From CADCTB01 sp963768975 (GTDB lineage Bacteria; Actinomycetota; Acidimicrobiia; Acidimicrobiales; AC-14), in NCBI GenBank assembly GCA_963768975.1, contig CAVYKB010000020.1:124001-188000 (forward strand): DNA of 64,000 nt. The letters run 5' to 3'. Shown here piece by piece: positions 35,903-46,692 of the stretch (position 1 is the first letter of the stretch; the number at the start of each line of letters is the position of its first letter). The notes under the pieces were generated by a model. The model saw only the letters and a program-made list of their open reading frames with translations, ran no database searches and was not told where the DNA came from. Position numbers and translations under genes: made by a program.

Positions 35903-37008
35903 CCACGGCGGAGATGGAGACCTCGGCGCAGGACACCCTGGGCATGCTCGATGCCGCCTTCAGCCTGGCGGAGCAGATGGCGGTGGCCCGGGACGACGCT
36001 CGGGGCCTCGACGGCCTGCCTGACCGGGAGGACATCCAGCAGGTCGTCGTCCTGGGCATGGGCGGCAGCGGCATCGCCGGAGACGTGCTCATGGCCGCCG
36101 CCGGCCCCTACATGCCTGTGCCGGTGATGGTCTTCCGCAGCTACCACGTGCCGGCGTTCGTCGACGAGTCCACCTTGGTGTTCGCAGTGTCCTTCTCCGG
36201 CGACACCGAGGAGACCATCGAGGCGGTCACCGCCGCCGCCCTTCAAGGCGCCCGGGTCGTGGCGGTCACCCGGGGCGGCGAGCTGGGCCACCTGGCCGAT
36301 TCCTGGGGCGTGCCCGTCGTCGGCGTCCCCGACGGCATCCCCCAGCCCCGGGCCGCACTCGGCGCCCTCGCCATCCCGCCGCTCGTCGTGCTCGAGGACA
36401 TCGGTCTGTTCCCCGGCGCCACCTACTGGATCGACGCCGCCATCGAGCAGTGCAAGATCCGCTGCGAGGAGCTGGCCCAGCCGGGCAATAGGGGCGAGGA
36501 GCTGGCCCGCCGGATCGGGCGCACCATGCCGCTGATTCACGGAGGCGGTGGGCTGGGCGCAGTCGCAGCCCAGCGCTGGAAGACCGACGTCAACGAGAAC
36601 GCCAAGTGCCCGGCGTTCTGGAACGCCCAGTCCGAGCTGTGCCACAACGAGGTCTCCGGGTGGGGCCAGCACGGCGATATCACCCGCCAGATGTTTACGC
36701 TCGTGAATCTGCGTCATGATTTCGAGCACCCCCAGGTGATGCACCGCTTCACGATCACCGCCGACCTCCTCGACGAAGTGGTCTCCTCCGTGGAGACGAT
36801 CGAGGCCCAGGGCGAGGGGGAGCTGGCCCAGCTGCTCGACCTAATCCTGGTCGGCAACGTCACTTCGCTGCACATGGCCTTCCAGGAGGGCATCGACCCC
36901 GGACCCATCCCGGCGCAGGAACAGATCAAAGACGCCCTTGCCACTTCCGTTCAAGCGACTTCCGTTCGAACGACAGTGGCGGGCGAAGACCAAGGAGCCT
37001 CAAAATGA
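35899..37008 (+). CDS. bifunctional phosphoglucose/phosphomannose isomerase
   Basis: A 369-residue double-SIS-domain isomerase of the archaeal/actinobacterial type. SIS1 has VVVLGMGGSGIAGDVL and VSFSGDTEETIEA; the linker has VPDGIPQPRAALGAL; SIS2 has PLIHGGGGLGAVAAQRWKTDVNENAK and SELCHNEVSGW, with catalytic Glu and His candidates. It interconverts fructose-6-P with glucose- or mannose-6-P. It starts at GTG 35899 inside the Trm112 stop. The last 20 residues are encoded by a short duplicated ACTTCCGTTC sequence. Its stop overlaps ahcY (ATGA). Confidence 0.9.
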   Translation: MTTAEMETSAQDTLGMLDAAFSLAEQMAVARDDARGLDGLPDREDIQQVVVLGMGGSGIAGDVLMAAAGPYMPVPVMVFRSYHVPAFVDESTLVFAVSFSGDTEETIEAVTAAALQGARVVAVTRGGELGHLADSWGVPVVGVPDGIPQPRAALGALAIPPLVVLEDIGLFPGATYWIDAAIEQCKIRCEELAQPGNRGEELARRIGRTMPLIHGGGGLGAVAAQRWKTDVNENAKCPAFWNAQSELCHNEVSGWGQHGDITRQMFTLVNLRHDFEHPQVMHRFTITADLLDEVVSSVETIEAQGEGELAQLLDLILVGNVTSLHMAFQEGIDPGPIPAQEQIKDALATSVQATSVRTTVAGEDQGASK

Positions 37009-38267
37009 CAGACGTGCAGTACGACATCGCGGACCCGGGGCTGGCCGAGCTCGGCCGCCAGCGGATCGCCTGGGCCGACAGCCACATGCCGGTGCTGCAG
37101 AGCATCCGCGAGCGCTTCGCCAAGGAGCGCCCGCTGGAGGGCATCACCATCGGTGCCTGCCTGCACATCACCACCGAGACGGCGAACCTGCTGCGCACGC
37201 TGAAGGCCGGCGGCGCCACCGTGGTCGCCTGCGCCTCCAACCCCCTGTCGACCCAGGACGACGTGGCCGCCTCCCTGGCCCTCGACGAGGGGATCGCCAC
37301 CTACTCGATCAAGGGTGAGGACACCGAGACCTACTTCCGGCACATCGACGCAGTGCTCGACGCCCGGCCGCAGATGACCATGGACGACGGCTGCGACCTG
37401 GTCTCCCGCCTGCACCGTGAGCGTCCCGACCAGGTCGGCGAGGTCCTCGCCGGTACCGAGGAGACCACCACCGGCGTCATCCGCCTGCGGGCCATGGAGG
37501 CCGACTCCGCCCTCAAGTTCCCGATCGTCGCCGTCAACGACGCCGACACCAAGCACATGTTCGACAACCGCTACGGCACCGGCCAGTCGACCCTCGACGG
37601 GATCATCCGGGCCACGAACGTGCTGCTCGCCGGCAAGACAATGGTCGTCGCCGGCTACGGCTACTGCGGCAAGGGTCTTTCCGAGCGGGCGCGGGGCATG
37701 GGCGCCAACGTGGTCGTCACCGAGGTCGATCCGCTGCGGGCGCTCGAAGCGGTGATGGACGGCTTCCGGGTCATGACCATGGGCGACGCCGCCCGGATCG
37801 GCGACATCTTCGTCACTGTCACCGGCGACCGTGACGTCCTGCGCCGGGAGCACTTCGAGGTCATGAAGGACGGCGCCATCTGCGCCAACTCCGGCCACTT
37901 CGACATCGAGATCGACCTCGACGCCCTGGCCAAGATGTCCTCCGAGCGCCGCATGGCCCGGGCCATGGCCGAGGAGTACCTGGTCGACGGCCGGCGCATC
38001 CTGGTCATCGCCGAGGGCCGCCTGGTCAACCTCGGCGCGGCCGAGGGCCACCCCGCCGCGGTGATGGACATGAGCTTCGCCAACCAGGCCCTGGCCGCCG
38101 AGTGGGTGCTGGCGCAGAAGGGCTCGCTGGAGCCGAAGGTCTACGACGTGCCTCGCGACATCGACAAGGAGATCGCCCGGCTCAAGCTGGAGACGATGGG
38201 CGTGGAGATCGACGTCCTCACCTCCGAGCAGGTCGAGTACCTGAGCAGCTGGACGGTCGGCACCTAG
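37005..38267 (+). CDS. ahcY: adenosylhomocysteinase
   Basis: A 420-residue NAD-dependent enzyme hydrolysing S-adenosylhomocysteine to adenosine and homocysteine. Motifs include ACLHITTETANLLRTLKAGG, DDGCDLVSRLH, EETTTGVIRLRAME, FPIVAVNDADTKHMFDNRYG with the catalytic Lys/Asp region, NAD loop VAGYGYCGKGLSERARG and NSGHFDIEID. It lacks the ~40-residue insertion of many bacterial forms and ends EYLSSWTVGT rather than the long C-terminal KxxYRY tail, so it is the short form. AAGGAG precedes ATG 37005. The palindromic element follows the stop. Confidence 0.95.
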   Translation: MTDVQYDIADPGLAELGRQRIAWADSHMPVLQSIRERFAKERPLEGITIGACLHITTETANLLRTLKAGGATVVACASNPLSTQDDVAASLALDEGIATYSIKGEDTETYFRHIDAVLDARPQMTMDDGCDLVSRLHRERPDQVGEVLAGTEETTTGVIRLRAMEADSALKFPIVAVNDADTKHMFDNRYGTGQSTLDGIIRATNVLLAGKTMVVAGYGYCGKGLSERARGMGANVVVTEVDPLRALEAVMDGFRVMTMGDAARIGDIFVTVTGDRDVLRREHFEVMKDGAICANSGHFDIEIDLDALAKMSSERRMARAMAEEYLVDGRRILVIAEGRLVNLGAAEGHPAAVMDMSFANQALAAEWVLAQKGSLEPKVYDVPRDIDKEIARLKLETMGVEIDVLTSEQVEYLSSWTVGT

Positions 38268-38277
38268 CCTCCCCCAC

Positions 38278-38330
38278 CCGTTCTGGTTGCACCTACCGGC
38301 GCATACGGGGGTCAAGTGCAACCAGAACGG
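38278..38330. repeat. dispersed palindromic element, copy 2
   Basis: Outer arms are 15 bp and perfect, CCGTTCTGGTTGCAC (38278-38292) and GTGCAACCAGAACGG (38316-38330), around a 23-bp variable centre. It lies 10 bp after the ahcY stop and before the comF promoter, between co-oriented genes. It is the longest-armed copy of the family at 8204 and 49682. Confidence 0.75.
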
Positions 38331-38351
38331 CGGGGTGTCCCACCCCCTTCG

Positions 38352-38357
38352 TAATCT
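38352..38357 (+). promoter_or_regulatory. -10 box (TAATCT) for comF
   Basis: TAATCT followed by 7 nt and GTG 38365; it rejects the ATG at 38287, which lies inside the palindromic element. Confidence 0.55.
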
Positions 38358-38364
38358 CGGCCGG

Positions 38365-38997
38365 GTGTTCCTCCCGACGAGCTGCCCGGTGTGCGGGGCC
38401 TCCGGGCCGGCGCCCTGTGCCGGCTGCGCCGGCGACCTTCGGCCCGCACCGTCGTTGCCGGCGCCGGCCGGCGTCGAAAGCTGCGCCGCCTTCCTGGCTT
38501 ACGTCGGCGCCGGCCGGGAGCTGGTCGCCCGGCTGAAGTACCGCAATGCCCGGGCGTCGGTGCCTTTCCTCGCCCGGGGCATGGCGGCGATCGTGCCCTA
38601 CGACGTGGATCTGGTGACGTGGGCGCCGACCACGCCGGCCCGTATCCGCCGCCGGGGGTTCGACCAGGCCCGCCTGCTGGCCCGGGCCGTGGCCCGGGAG
38701 CTCGGCGTGCCGTGCCTCCCGCTTCTGCGCCGGCATCCGGGGCCGGCGCAGACCGGCCGCGACGCCCTCGCCCGCCACGGCGGCCCCGAGTTCGCCGGCC
38801 GGCGGCCGGTCGCCGGCCGGCGGGTGCTGCTGGTGGACGACGTGGTGACCACGGGCGCCACGGTGGCGGCCGCGTCGCGGGCCCTGCGGGCGGCCGGCGC
38901 CGCCGAGGTGCACGTCGTGGCCGCGGCCCGGACTGCGCCCGGGCGACGCCACGTAGACTCGGGAGTGGCCGAGCAGAGGAGCCGTCGTTGGACGTGA
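38365..38997 (+). CDS. ComF family phosphoribosyltransferase-fold protein
   Basis: A 210-residue protein. The N-terminal zinc-like part has LPTSCPVCGASGPAPCAGC (two CxxC units). The middle has LVARLKYRNARASVPFLA and WAPTTPARIRRRGFDQARLLA, and the PRPP-type loop is VLLVDDVVTTGATVAAASRAL. ComF homologues act in DNA uptake or in an undefined phosphoribosyl reaction. No other competence gene is here, and its place before hpf is a common actinobacterial arrangement. Confidence 0.9.
   Translation: MFLPTSCPVCGASGPAPCAGCAGDLRPAPSLPAPAGVESCAAFLAYVGAGRELVARLKYRNARASVPFLARGMAAIVPYDVDLVTWAPTTPARIRRRGFDQARLLARAVARELGVPCLPLLRRHPGPAQTGRDALARHGGPEFAGRRPVAGRRVLLVDDVVTTGATVAAASRALRAAGAAEVHVVAAARTAPGRRHVDSGVAEQRSRRWT
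38954..38959 (+). promoter_or_regulatory. -10 box (TAGACT) for hpf inside the comF 3' end
   Basis: TAGACT upstream of AGGAG (38977-38981) and TTG 38988 suggests a separate, leadered hpf transcript. Confidence 0.4.
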
Positions 38998-39539
38998 CGA
39001 TTCGTGGCCGCAACGTCGAAGTCACCGACCGCTTGCGAGCTGCCACCGAAGAGAAGATCAGCCGGCTGTCCCGCCACCACGACGGGTGGGAGCACGCAGA
39101 GGTCAACTTCTTCGAAGAGCGCAACCCGCGGATTTCGGCCAAGGAGGTGTGCGAGGCCACACTTCGGGGCCACGGCCGGATCATCCGGGCCAAGGCGGCC
39201 TCCGCCGACGCCCTCGGCTCCCTCGACCGGGTCGTCGACAAGCTCGAGCACCAGATCGAGAAGCTGAAGAGCCGGCTCATCAGCCGGTCGCACCCGAAAC
39301 GGCACCAGGTAGACTCCGGGGTAGCGGACGACGATCAGGCGGAGGAGGTGGAGGGCGGTCCTCCTCGGATCGTCAAGACCAAGCAGTTCGACATCAAACC
39401 GATGACGCCCGAGGAGGCGGCCCTGCAGATGGACGTGCTGGGGCACGACTTCTACTTCTTCACCAACGCCGACACCGGTGTCGCGGCGGTCGTCTACCGC
39501 CGCAACGACGGCGATGTCGGTCTCATCGACGCCAGTTAG
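38988..39539 (+). CDS. hpf: ribosome hibernation-promoting factor, long form
   Basis: A 183-residue protein. The N-terminal ribosome-binding domain (1-100) starts LDVTIRGRNVEVTDRLRAATEEKISRL in essence, and the C-terminal dimerisation domain (about 125-183) has RIVKTKQFDIKPMTPEEAALQMDVLGHDFYFF. The domain pair marks the long HPF that makes 100S dimers in stationary phase. AGGAG is 6 nt before TTG 38988; GTG 38994 is an alternative start. The stop of comF overlaps the start region. Confidence 0.94.
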   Translation: MDVTIRGRNVEVTDRLRAATEEKISRLSRHHDGWEHAEVNFFEERNPRISAKEVCEATLRGHGRIIRAKAASADALGSLDRVVDKLEHQIEKLKSRLISRSHPKRHQVDSGVADDDQAEEVEGGPPRIVKTKQFDIKPMTPEEAALQMDVLGHDFYFFTNADTGVAAVVYRRNDGDVGLIDAS

Positions 39540-39549
39540 TGGTTCGACT

Positions 39550-40200
39550 GTGAGCCAGGTCGGCGCCGGCGGATCAGAGCCCATCCGGGTCGTGATCTCC
39601 GACGACCACGACCTGTTCCGCCGGGGCCTGAGGATGGTGCTCGAGGCCGAGGACGACATCGAAGTCGTCGCCGAGGCTGCGGACGGCCAACAGGCGGTCA
39701 CCCGGGTCGAGGAGCTGGCGCCCGACGTGGTGCTCATGGATGTCCGCATGCCGCGGATGGGCGGTATCGAGGCCACCCGCCTCATCCGCCAGCTGTTCCC
39801 GGCCACCCGGATCATCGTCCTGACCGTGAGCGACGAGGAGGACGACCTCTACGGCGCGGTCAAGGCCGGCGCCAACGGCTACCTCCTCAAGGAGGTCTCC
39901 ATCGAGGAGGTGGCCGACGCGGTGCGGGCGGTCTTCGCCGGCCAGAGCCTGATCTCGCCGTCGCTGGCGTCGAAGCTGCTGGCCGAGTTCTCCGGGCCGG
40001 CGAAGGCGGTCGACGACCCGGTGTCGAGCTCGGTGCGGCTGACGGAGCGGGAGGTCGAGGTGCTGAAGCTGGTGGCCCTGGGCCACGAGAACGTTCAGAT
40101 CGCCGGCCAGCTCGGGGTCTCGGAAAGCACCGTGCGCAACCACGTGGCCAACATCCTCACCAAGCTCCAGCTGCGGGCCCAGATCGAGCCCGCGACCTAG
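39550..40200 (+). CDS. NarL/FixJ-type response regulator (orphan)
   Basis: A 216-residue regulator. The receiver domain (about 14-130) has RVVISDDHDLFRRGLRMVL, the phospho-acceptor Asp in DVVLMDVRMPRMGG, IIVLTVSDEED and GYLLKEVS with the conserved Lys. The LuxR-type HTH (about 150-216) has LTEREVEVLKLVALGHENVQI and SESTVRNHVANILTKL. GTG 39550 is 10 bp after the hpf stop. No kinase is adjacent. Together with comF and hpf it forms a run that precedes secA in many actinobacteria. Confidence 0.9.
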   Translation: MSQVGAGGSEPIRVVISDDHDLFRRGLRMVLEAEDDIEVVAEAADGQQAVTRVEELAPDVVLMDVRMPRMGGIEATRLIRQLFPATRIIVLTVSDEEDDLYGAVKAGANGYLLKEVSIEEVADAVRAVFAGQSLISPSLASKLLAEFSGPAKAVDDPVSSSVRLTEREVEVLKLVALGHENVQIAGQLGVSESTVRNHVANILTKLQLRAQIEPAT

Positions 40201-40203
40201 ACC

Positions 40204-40926
40204 GTGCCCACGTTCAAGAAGCTGCGCCGGCCGGCGATGCCACGAGGCACATACACGGAGTGGCGCTGGCCGCCCTCGACCTCCTTCGCCCGTACCCTGC
40301 TCGCCGGCTACAACAGCTTCGAGCACGTCCTGATCCCGGAGGTCGACCCCGGCCCCGACTCGATGTACTTCTGGGCCCACCAGTTCCGCCTCATCGGCGG
40401 CGAGGGCGGCTATCTAGGGCTGCAGACCAAGGGCAACCGGGTGGACGGCAGCCTGGGCAAGATGGCGATCTTCTCGATCTGGAACGCCCTGGAAGCGGCC
40501 GGTCCGGGCACCACGCGCTTCAGCGGCGAGGGCGAGGGCTGGAGCTGCCGCATCCCCTACCAGTGGCAGCCGGGCCGGGCGTACGGCCTCAAGATCTCAG
40601 CCATCGGCGGTGGCTGGTGGGAGGCCAAGGTGCGCGACGAGGCCACTGGCGAAGTCAGCCTGATCGGCGGCATCCGGGTGCCACAGCACTGGCGGAACCT
40701 GGACTCCTGGTCGATCATGTGGACCGAGTACTACGGCCCCCCGCTCGACAACTGCGGCGACCTCGCCTACTCGAGCGTGGTGTTCGGCACCCCGCTGGCC
40801 AACGACGGCGAGGCCAAGCCCGCCGGCTCCCACAGCCACCTGGGCGACGGCACGTGCGAGACGTCGGAGGTCCAGCCGGTGGCCGACGGCGTCCGCCACC
40901 AGATGGGCATGCCTTCAGGGAGCTGA
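40204..40926 (+). CDS. DUF3472-like carbohydrate-binding-type protein
   Basis: A 240-residue protein without signal peptide. It is rich in Trp and Gly: RGTYTEWRWPPSTSFARTLL, MYFWAHQFRLIGGEGGYLGLQ, KMAIFSIWNALEA, GEGWSCRIPYQWQPGRAYGL and WTEYYGPPLDNCGDLAYSSVVF. These features match my memory of the DUF3472 family, a beta-sandwich often fused to glycan-active domains. No catalytic residues are clear. It starts at GTG 40204, 3 bp after the regulator stop, so the two may be cotranscribed. It converges with the DUF2079 gene, overlapping its end by 12 nt. Confidence 0.62.
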   Translation: MPTFKKLRRPAMPRGTYTEWRWPPSTSFARTLLAGYNSFEHVLIPEVDPGPDSMYFWAHQFRLIGGEGGYLGLQTKGNRVDGSLGKMAIFSIWNALEAAGPGTTRFSGEGEGWSCRIPYQWQPGRAYGLKISAIGGGWWEAKVRDEATGEVSLIGGIRVPQHWRNLDSWSIMWTEYYGPPLDNCGDLAYSSVVFGTPLANDGEAKPAGSHSHLGDGTCETSEVQPVADGVRHQMGMPSGS

Positions 40927-42456
40927 AGACCGGAGCGGCGGGGGGTTCACCCGTTCGGCCACCACGATGTCGGACTTGTCGAAACGGACGGCGAACTCGT
41001 GCGCCAGGAGGCCGTCCACGAAGGTCCGGTCGGCGGCGTCGAGGAGCTGGCGGTCGAGGAGCAACCACTCCACGCCGGCGGGGTCGTCCAGGTTCTCGCC
41101 GTCGACGGCCCAGTTGATCGGCCGCCAGGGCACCGGGAACTCGTAGATCTTGACCCGGTGGGCCATCTGGGGCACGAACAGGTAGATGGCGCTGGTGGCG
41201 GCGTCGTCGGGGACCATGGCGACCGCCGCCTGCTTGACCGCCAGCCGCGAGTCGGACGCGAGGGGCCACCAGCCGGAGCGGTACTGGGTGCTCAGCGGCG
41301 ACGGCCCCCAGGCCACGGTCGAGGCAAAGGAAGTGGCCACGACCAGGCCGATCACGAAGGCGCGCACCGTCGGGTTCCGGGCCATCCAGGCGATGGCCTC
41401 CACCGTGGCCAGGACGACGCCGGCGAGGACCAGGGCCGACCAGTGGTACTTGAAGTCCCGGAGGTAGGGGAGCGTCGAGAGGATATTGACGCCGACCATC
41501 GGGAGGCCGATGAAAAGGGTGGGGATGGCCAGCAGCGGAAGGAAGGCCATGGGTGCCAGGAGCTTCCGGTAGTAGTCCATGCGGTCCGGCTCGGTGGCCA
41601 CCTCGACGAAGTCACCGGGGTGGGACAGGACGTGACCGGCCACCTCCGTCGGGCTCCTGCCGAACTCACCGAAGAAGGAGTCGTAGAACGGGCCGATTCC
41701 GTTGAAGTACGGCAGCAGCATCCGGGTGCAGACCAGGAACCACGCCGCCGAGACCGCGGCCACGATGGCGCCGATCCGCCGCTCGCCCCGGACGGCGACG
41801 AGCACGCCGATCATCACCAGCGCCAGGGCCACGTCCTCCTTGCAGAGGGCGGCGACGACTGCAGCCACGATGAACCACCGCCACCGCTTGGATCGTGCCG
41901 CCCAGTAGGCGAACAGGACGGCCGGGATGGCGATGACGTCGGGGTGGAACCACTCCCAGACGTGGAACTGGTAGGTGGGATGGAGCAGCAGCGTGCTGGC
42001 GACGGCCACCGCCGGCCAGCGGGCCTCCAGCCGGTCGCGGGCGAGCAGGTAGACCGCCACCGCGCCGAGGCCCTGGGCCGCGACCTGGACAACCAGGAGA
42101 AAGATGGGGCCGGCGCCCAGCCAGTAGAAGGGCACGAGAAGGATGAGGATGAAGTTGGTGTGGTGCCCGAACAGGTCCAGGCCCCGCACCGTCACGAACG
42201 GGTCGCGGAACCGAGAGAGCAGCCAGATGCCCTGGTCATAGATGCCCAGGTCGAAGCCGAAGGTGGCGTACTGGGTGTGGCGGCGCACGCCGAGGGCGAT
42301 GAACACCGCCGACCACACCGCGATCATCCCGAACAGCGTCCACCGGACCGGGTCGCGCTTCTTCAGCCACCGGATGAGGGGATCGAGGTCGGTGTAGTCG
42401 CCGCCGACCTCGGGCGTGGGCGTCCGGGCGGGGGCGGGGAGGGCCACGGGCGACAT
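40915..42456 (-). CDS. DUF2079 polytopic membrane protein
   Basis: A 513-residue membrane protein with about 10 helices. Characteristic DUF2079 text follows the first helix: FGFDLGIYDQGIWLLSRFRD, GLDLFGHHTNFILILLVPFY, HPTYQFHVWEWFHPDVIAIP and CKEDVALALVMIGV. The Asp, His and Glu residues recall GT-C active sites, so it may be a glycosyltransferase, but this is not shown. I chose ATG 42456 because it begins MSPVALPAPARTPT just before the conserved part; the frame to 42675 is antisense to secA. It is divergent from secA. Confidence 0.85.
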   Translation of the reverse strand: MSPVALPAPARTPTPEVGGDYTDLDPLIRWLKKRDPVRWTLFGMIAVWSAVFIALGVRRHTQYATFGFDLGIYDQGIWLLSRFRDPFVTVRGLDLFGHHTNFILILLVPFYWLGAGPIFLLVVQVAAQGLGAVAVYLLARDRLEARWPAVAVASTLLLHPTYQFHVWEWFHPDVIAIPAVLFAYWAARSKRWRWFIVAAVVAALCKEDVALALVMIGVLVAVRGERRIGAIVAAVSAAWFLVCTRMLLPYFNGIGPFYDSFFGEFGRSPTEVAGHVLSHPGDFVEVATEPDRMDYYRKLLAPMAFLPLLAIPTLFIGLPMVGVNILSTLPYLRDFKYHWSALVLAGVVLATVEAIAWMARNPTVRAFVIGLVVATSFASTVAWGPSPLSTQYRSGWWPLASDSRLAVKQAAVAMVPDDAATSAIYLFVPQMAHRVKIYEFPVPWRPINWAVDGENLDDPAGVEWLLLDRQLLDAADRTFVDGLLAHEFAVRFDKSDIVVAERVNPPPLRSSAP

Positions 42457-42501
42457 AATGGCCCGCCGCCGCGTGCCAGGGGACTGCGGCCTGTGCCCCG
42501 G

Positions 42502-42507
42502 TAGACT
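42502..42507 (+). promoter_or_regulatory. -10 box (TAGACT) for secA
   Basis: TAGACT followed by 7 nt and ATG 42515. Confidence 0.55.
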
Positions 42508-42514
42508 CGATGCC

Positions 42515-45247
<2,733 letters not shown>

Positions 45248-45250
45248 ACG

Positions 45251-45269
45251 CCGGCGCCCCGGGCGCCGG
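45251..45269. repeat. GC-rich palindrome between secA and prfB
   Basis: CCGGCGCCC-c-GGGCGCCGG in the 36-bp gap, directly after the secA stop and before the prfB ribosome site; it may attenuate or stabilise the transcript. Confidence 0.45.
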
Positions 45270-45283
45270 ACCCGAAGGGGATC

Positions 45284-46387
45284 ATGCGCGACCTGACTGC
45301 TGATCTCGCTGAGCTTCGCCGGCGGCTCACCGAATCGGAGAAGGACCTCGAGCTCGACGCCAAGCGGGCGCGGCTCGCCGAACTGGAGAAGAAGGCCTCC
45401 GATCCCACGCTGTGGGATGACCCCAACGAGGCCCGCAAGGTCACGTCCGAGCTGGCACTGATGAAGGACGACATCGACCTGCTCGAGGGGCTCGAGTCGC
45501 GCCTGTCGGACGTGGAGGTCCTCTTCGAGCTCGGGCGGGAGGAGGCGGACGACTCGGTGGAGGCTGAGGTCGAGGCCGGGTTTGCCGCCCTCGTCAAGGA
45601 ATTCGACACCCTCGAGCTGCGCTCGCTGTACTCCGGGGAGCACGACGAGCGGGATGCGGTGTGCGAAGTGCACTCCGGCGCCGGCGGAACCGACGCCCAG
45701 GACTGGGCGGAGATGCTGCTGCGGATGTACCTCCGGTGGGGGGAGCGGCGGGGGTTCGCCGTCGAGCTCGAAGAGGTCACCGCCGGCCAGGAGGCCGGGA
45801 TCACCTCGGCCACCCTCATCGTGCGGGGGCGGTACGCCTACGGGCTGCTGGTCGCCGAGAAAGGCGTGCACCGGCTGGTGCGGATCTCGCCGTTCGACTC
45901 CCAGGCCCGCCGGCACACTGCGTTTGCATCGTTCGAGGCCGTGCCGTTCCTCGAGGAGGCGTCCGAGGAGGTGGACATCGACGAGAAGGATCTGCGCATC
46001 GACACCTACCGCAGCTCCGGTGCCGGCGGCCAGCACGTCAACGTCACCGACTCCGCGGTGCGCATCACCCACCTGCCCACCGGCATCGTCGTTTCGTGCC
46101 AGAACCAACGCAGCCAGCACCAGAACAAGGACGTGGCCATGAAGATCCTCGCCGCCAAGCTGGCCGAGAAGGCTCGGGAGGACCGGCGGGCGGAGCTGGC
46201 CGCCATCGCCGGTGAGCAGCGCGACGTGGCGTGGGGCAGCCAGATCCGCTCTTACGTCCTCCAGCCCTACCAGCTGGTCAAGGACCTCCGGACCGGCCAC
46301 GAGTCGGGCAACGTCCAGGCTGTGCTCGACGGCGACCTCGATGGGTTCATGGAGGCGTACCTCCGCTGGAGGAAGCGCCCGTCATAG
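45284..46387 (+). CDS. prfB: peptide chain release factor 2
   Basis: A 367-residue RF2. The stop-codon-reading tripeptide SPF is at about 202-204 (RISPFDSQ) and the catalytic GGQ at 248-250 (SSGAGGQHVNVTDSAV). The reading frame is continuous from ATG 45284, with no in-frame TGA near codon 25, so the programmed +1 frameshift used for autoregulation in many bacteria is absent. AAGGGG precedes the start. A small hairpin follows the stop. Confidence 0.95.
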   Translation: MRDLTADLAELRRRLTESEKDLELDAKRARLAELEKKASDPTLWDDPNEARKVTSELALMKDDIDLLEGLESRLSDVEVLFELGREEADDSVEAEVEAGFAALVKEFDTLELRSLYSGEHDERDAVCEVHSGAGGTDAQDWAEMLLRMYLRWGERRGFAVELEEVTAGQEAGITSATLIVRGRYAYGLLVAEKGVHRLVRISPFDSQARRHTAFASFEAVPFLEEASEEVDIDEKDLRIDTYRSSGAGGQHVNVTDSAVRITHLPTGIVVSCQNQRSQHQNKDVAMKILAAKLAEKAREDRRAELAAIAGEQRDVAWGSQIRSYVLQPYQLVKDLRTGHESGNVQAVLDGDLDGFMEAYLRWRKRPS

Positions 46388-46570
46388 GGCGAAGGCCCTC
46401 GGCACGCAGAGCAGGTAGGCCGAGCCGCGGTCTTCCGGGGCCCGCCAGACGCTCGACCGCCGCTCGTCGGAGCGCAGCCCGTGGCCGTCTCGACACCGCA
46501 GCGCCAGCCGTTCCGCACACGGCGTCCTATGGTCGGAGAAGGGCGGTGCGACACTTCCCAGCCCGCTCAT
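46382..46570 (-). CDS. possible small protein antisense to the prfB-ftsE gap
   Basis: A 62-codon frame from ATG 46570 (MSGLGSVAPPF) to a TGA overlapping the prfB stop. The last 45 codons have the very high third-position GC seen in real genes here, and the product ends SAYLLCVPRAFAL. There is no clear ribosome site or -10 box and I recognise no family, so it may be chance. It is the only gene candidate in this gap. Confidence 0.25.
   Translation of the reverse strand: MSGLGSVAPPFSDHRTPCAERLALRCRDGHGLRSDERRSSVWRAPEDRGSAYLLCVPRAFAL
46386..46399. terminator. small hairpin at the prfB stop
   Basis: AGGGC-gaag-GCCCT, overlapping the end of prfB; weak and without a U-tract. Confidence 0.35.
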
Positions 46571-46692
46571 ATATGTCGTCAGCACTGGCGCGGTACAGAG
46601 ACCGTCGTTACCATTGGCCCTCGTGCTTCCTGCCAGCAGTGGCGTGGGGCCCCGGGGGGGGAGTCGCACCGACCCATGATCCGAGCGACCAC
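46388..46692. other. 305-bp gap between prfB and ftsE
   Basis: The largest unassigned stretch in the window. It holds a 14-bp hairpin, a low-confidence antisense frame (46570-46382), an AT-richer island CTCATATATGTCG near 46565 and a TACCAT box at 46609-46614. That box lies 79 nt before the ftsE TTG and could be its promoter. I see no tRNA or known RNA. Confidence 0.4.

Noticed and set aside
38287..38364. Extension of comF to ATG 38287
   Set aside because: Those codons lie in the palindromic element and its flank; a TAATCT box supports GTG 38365.
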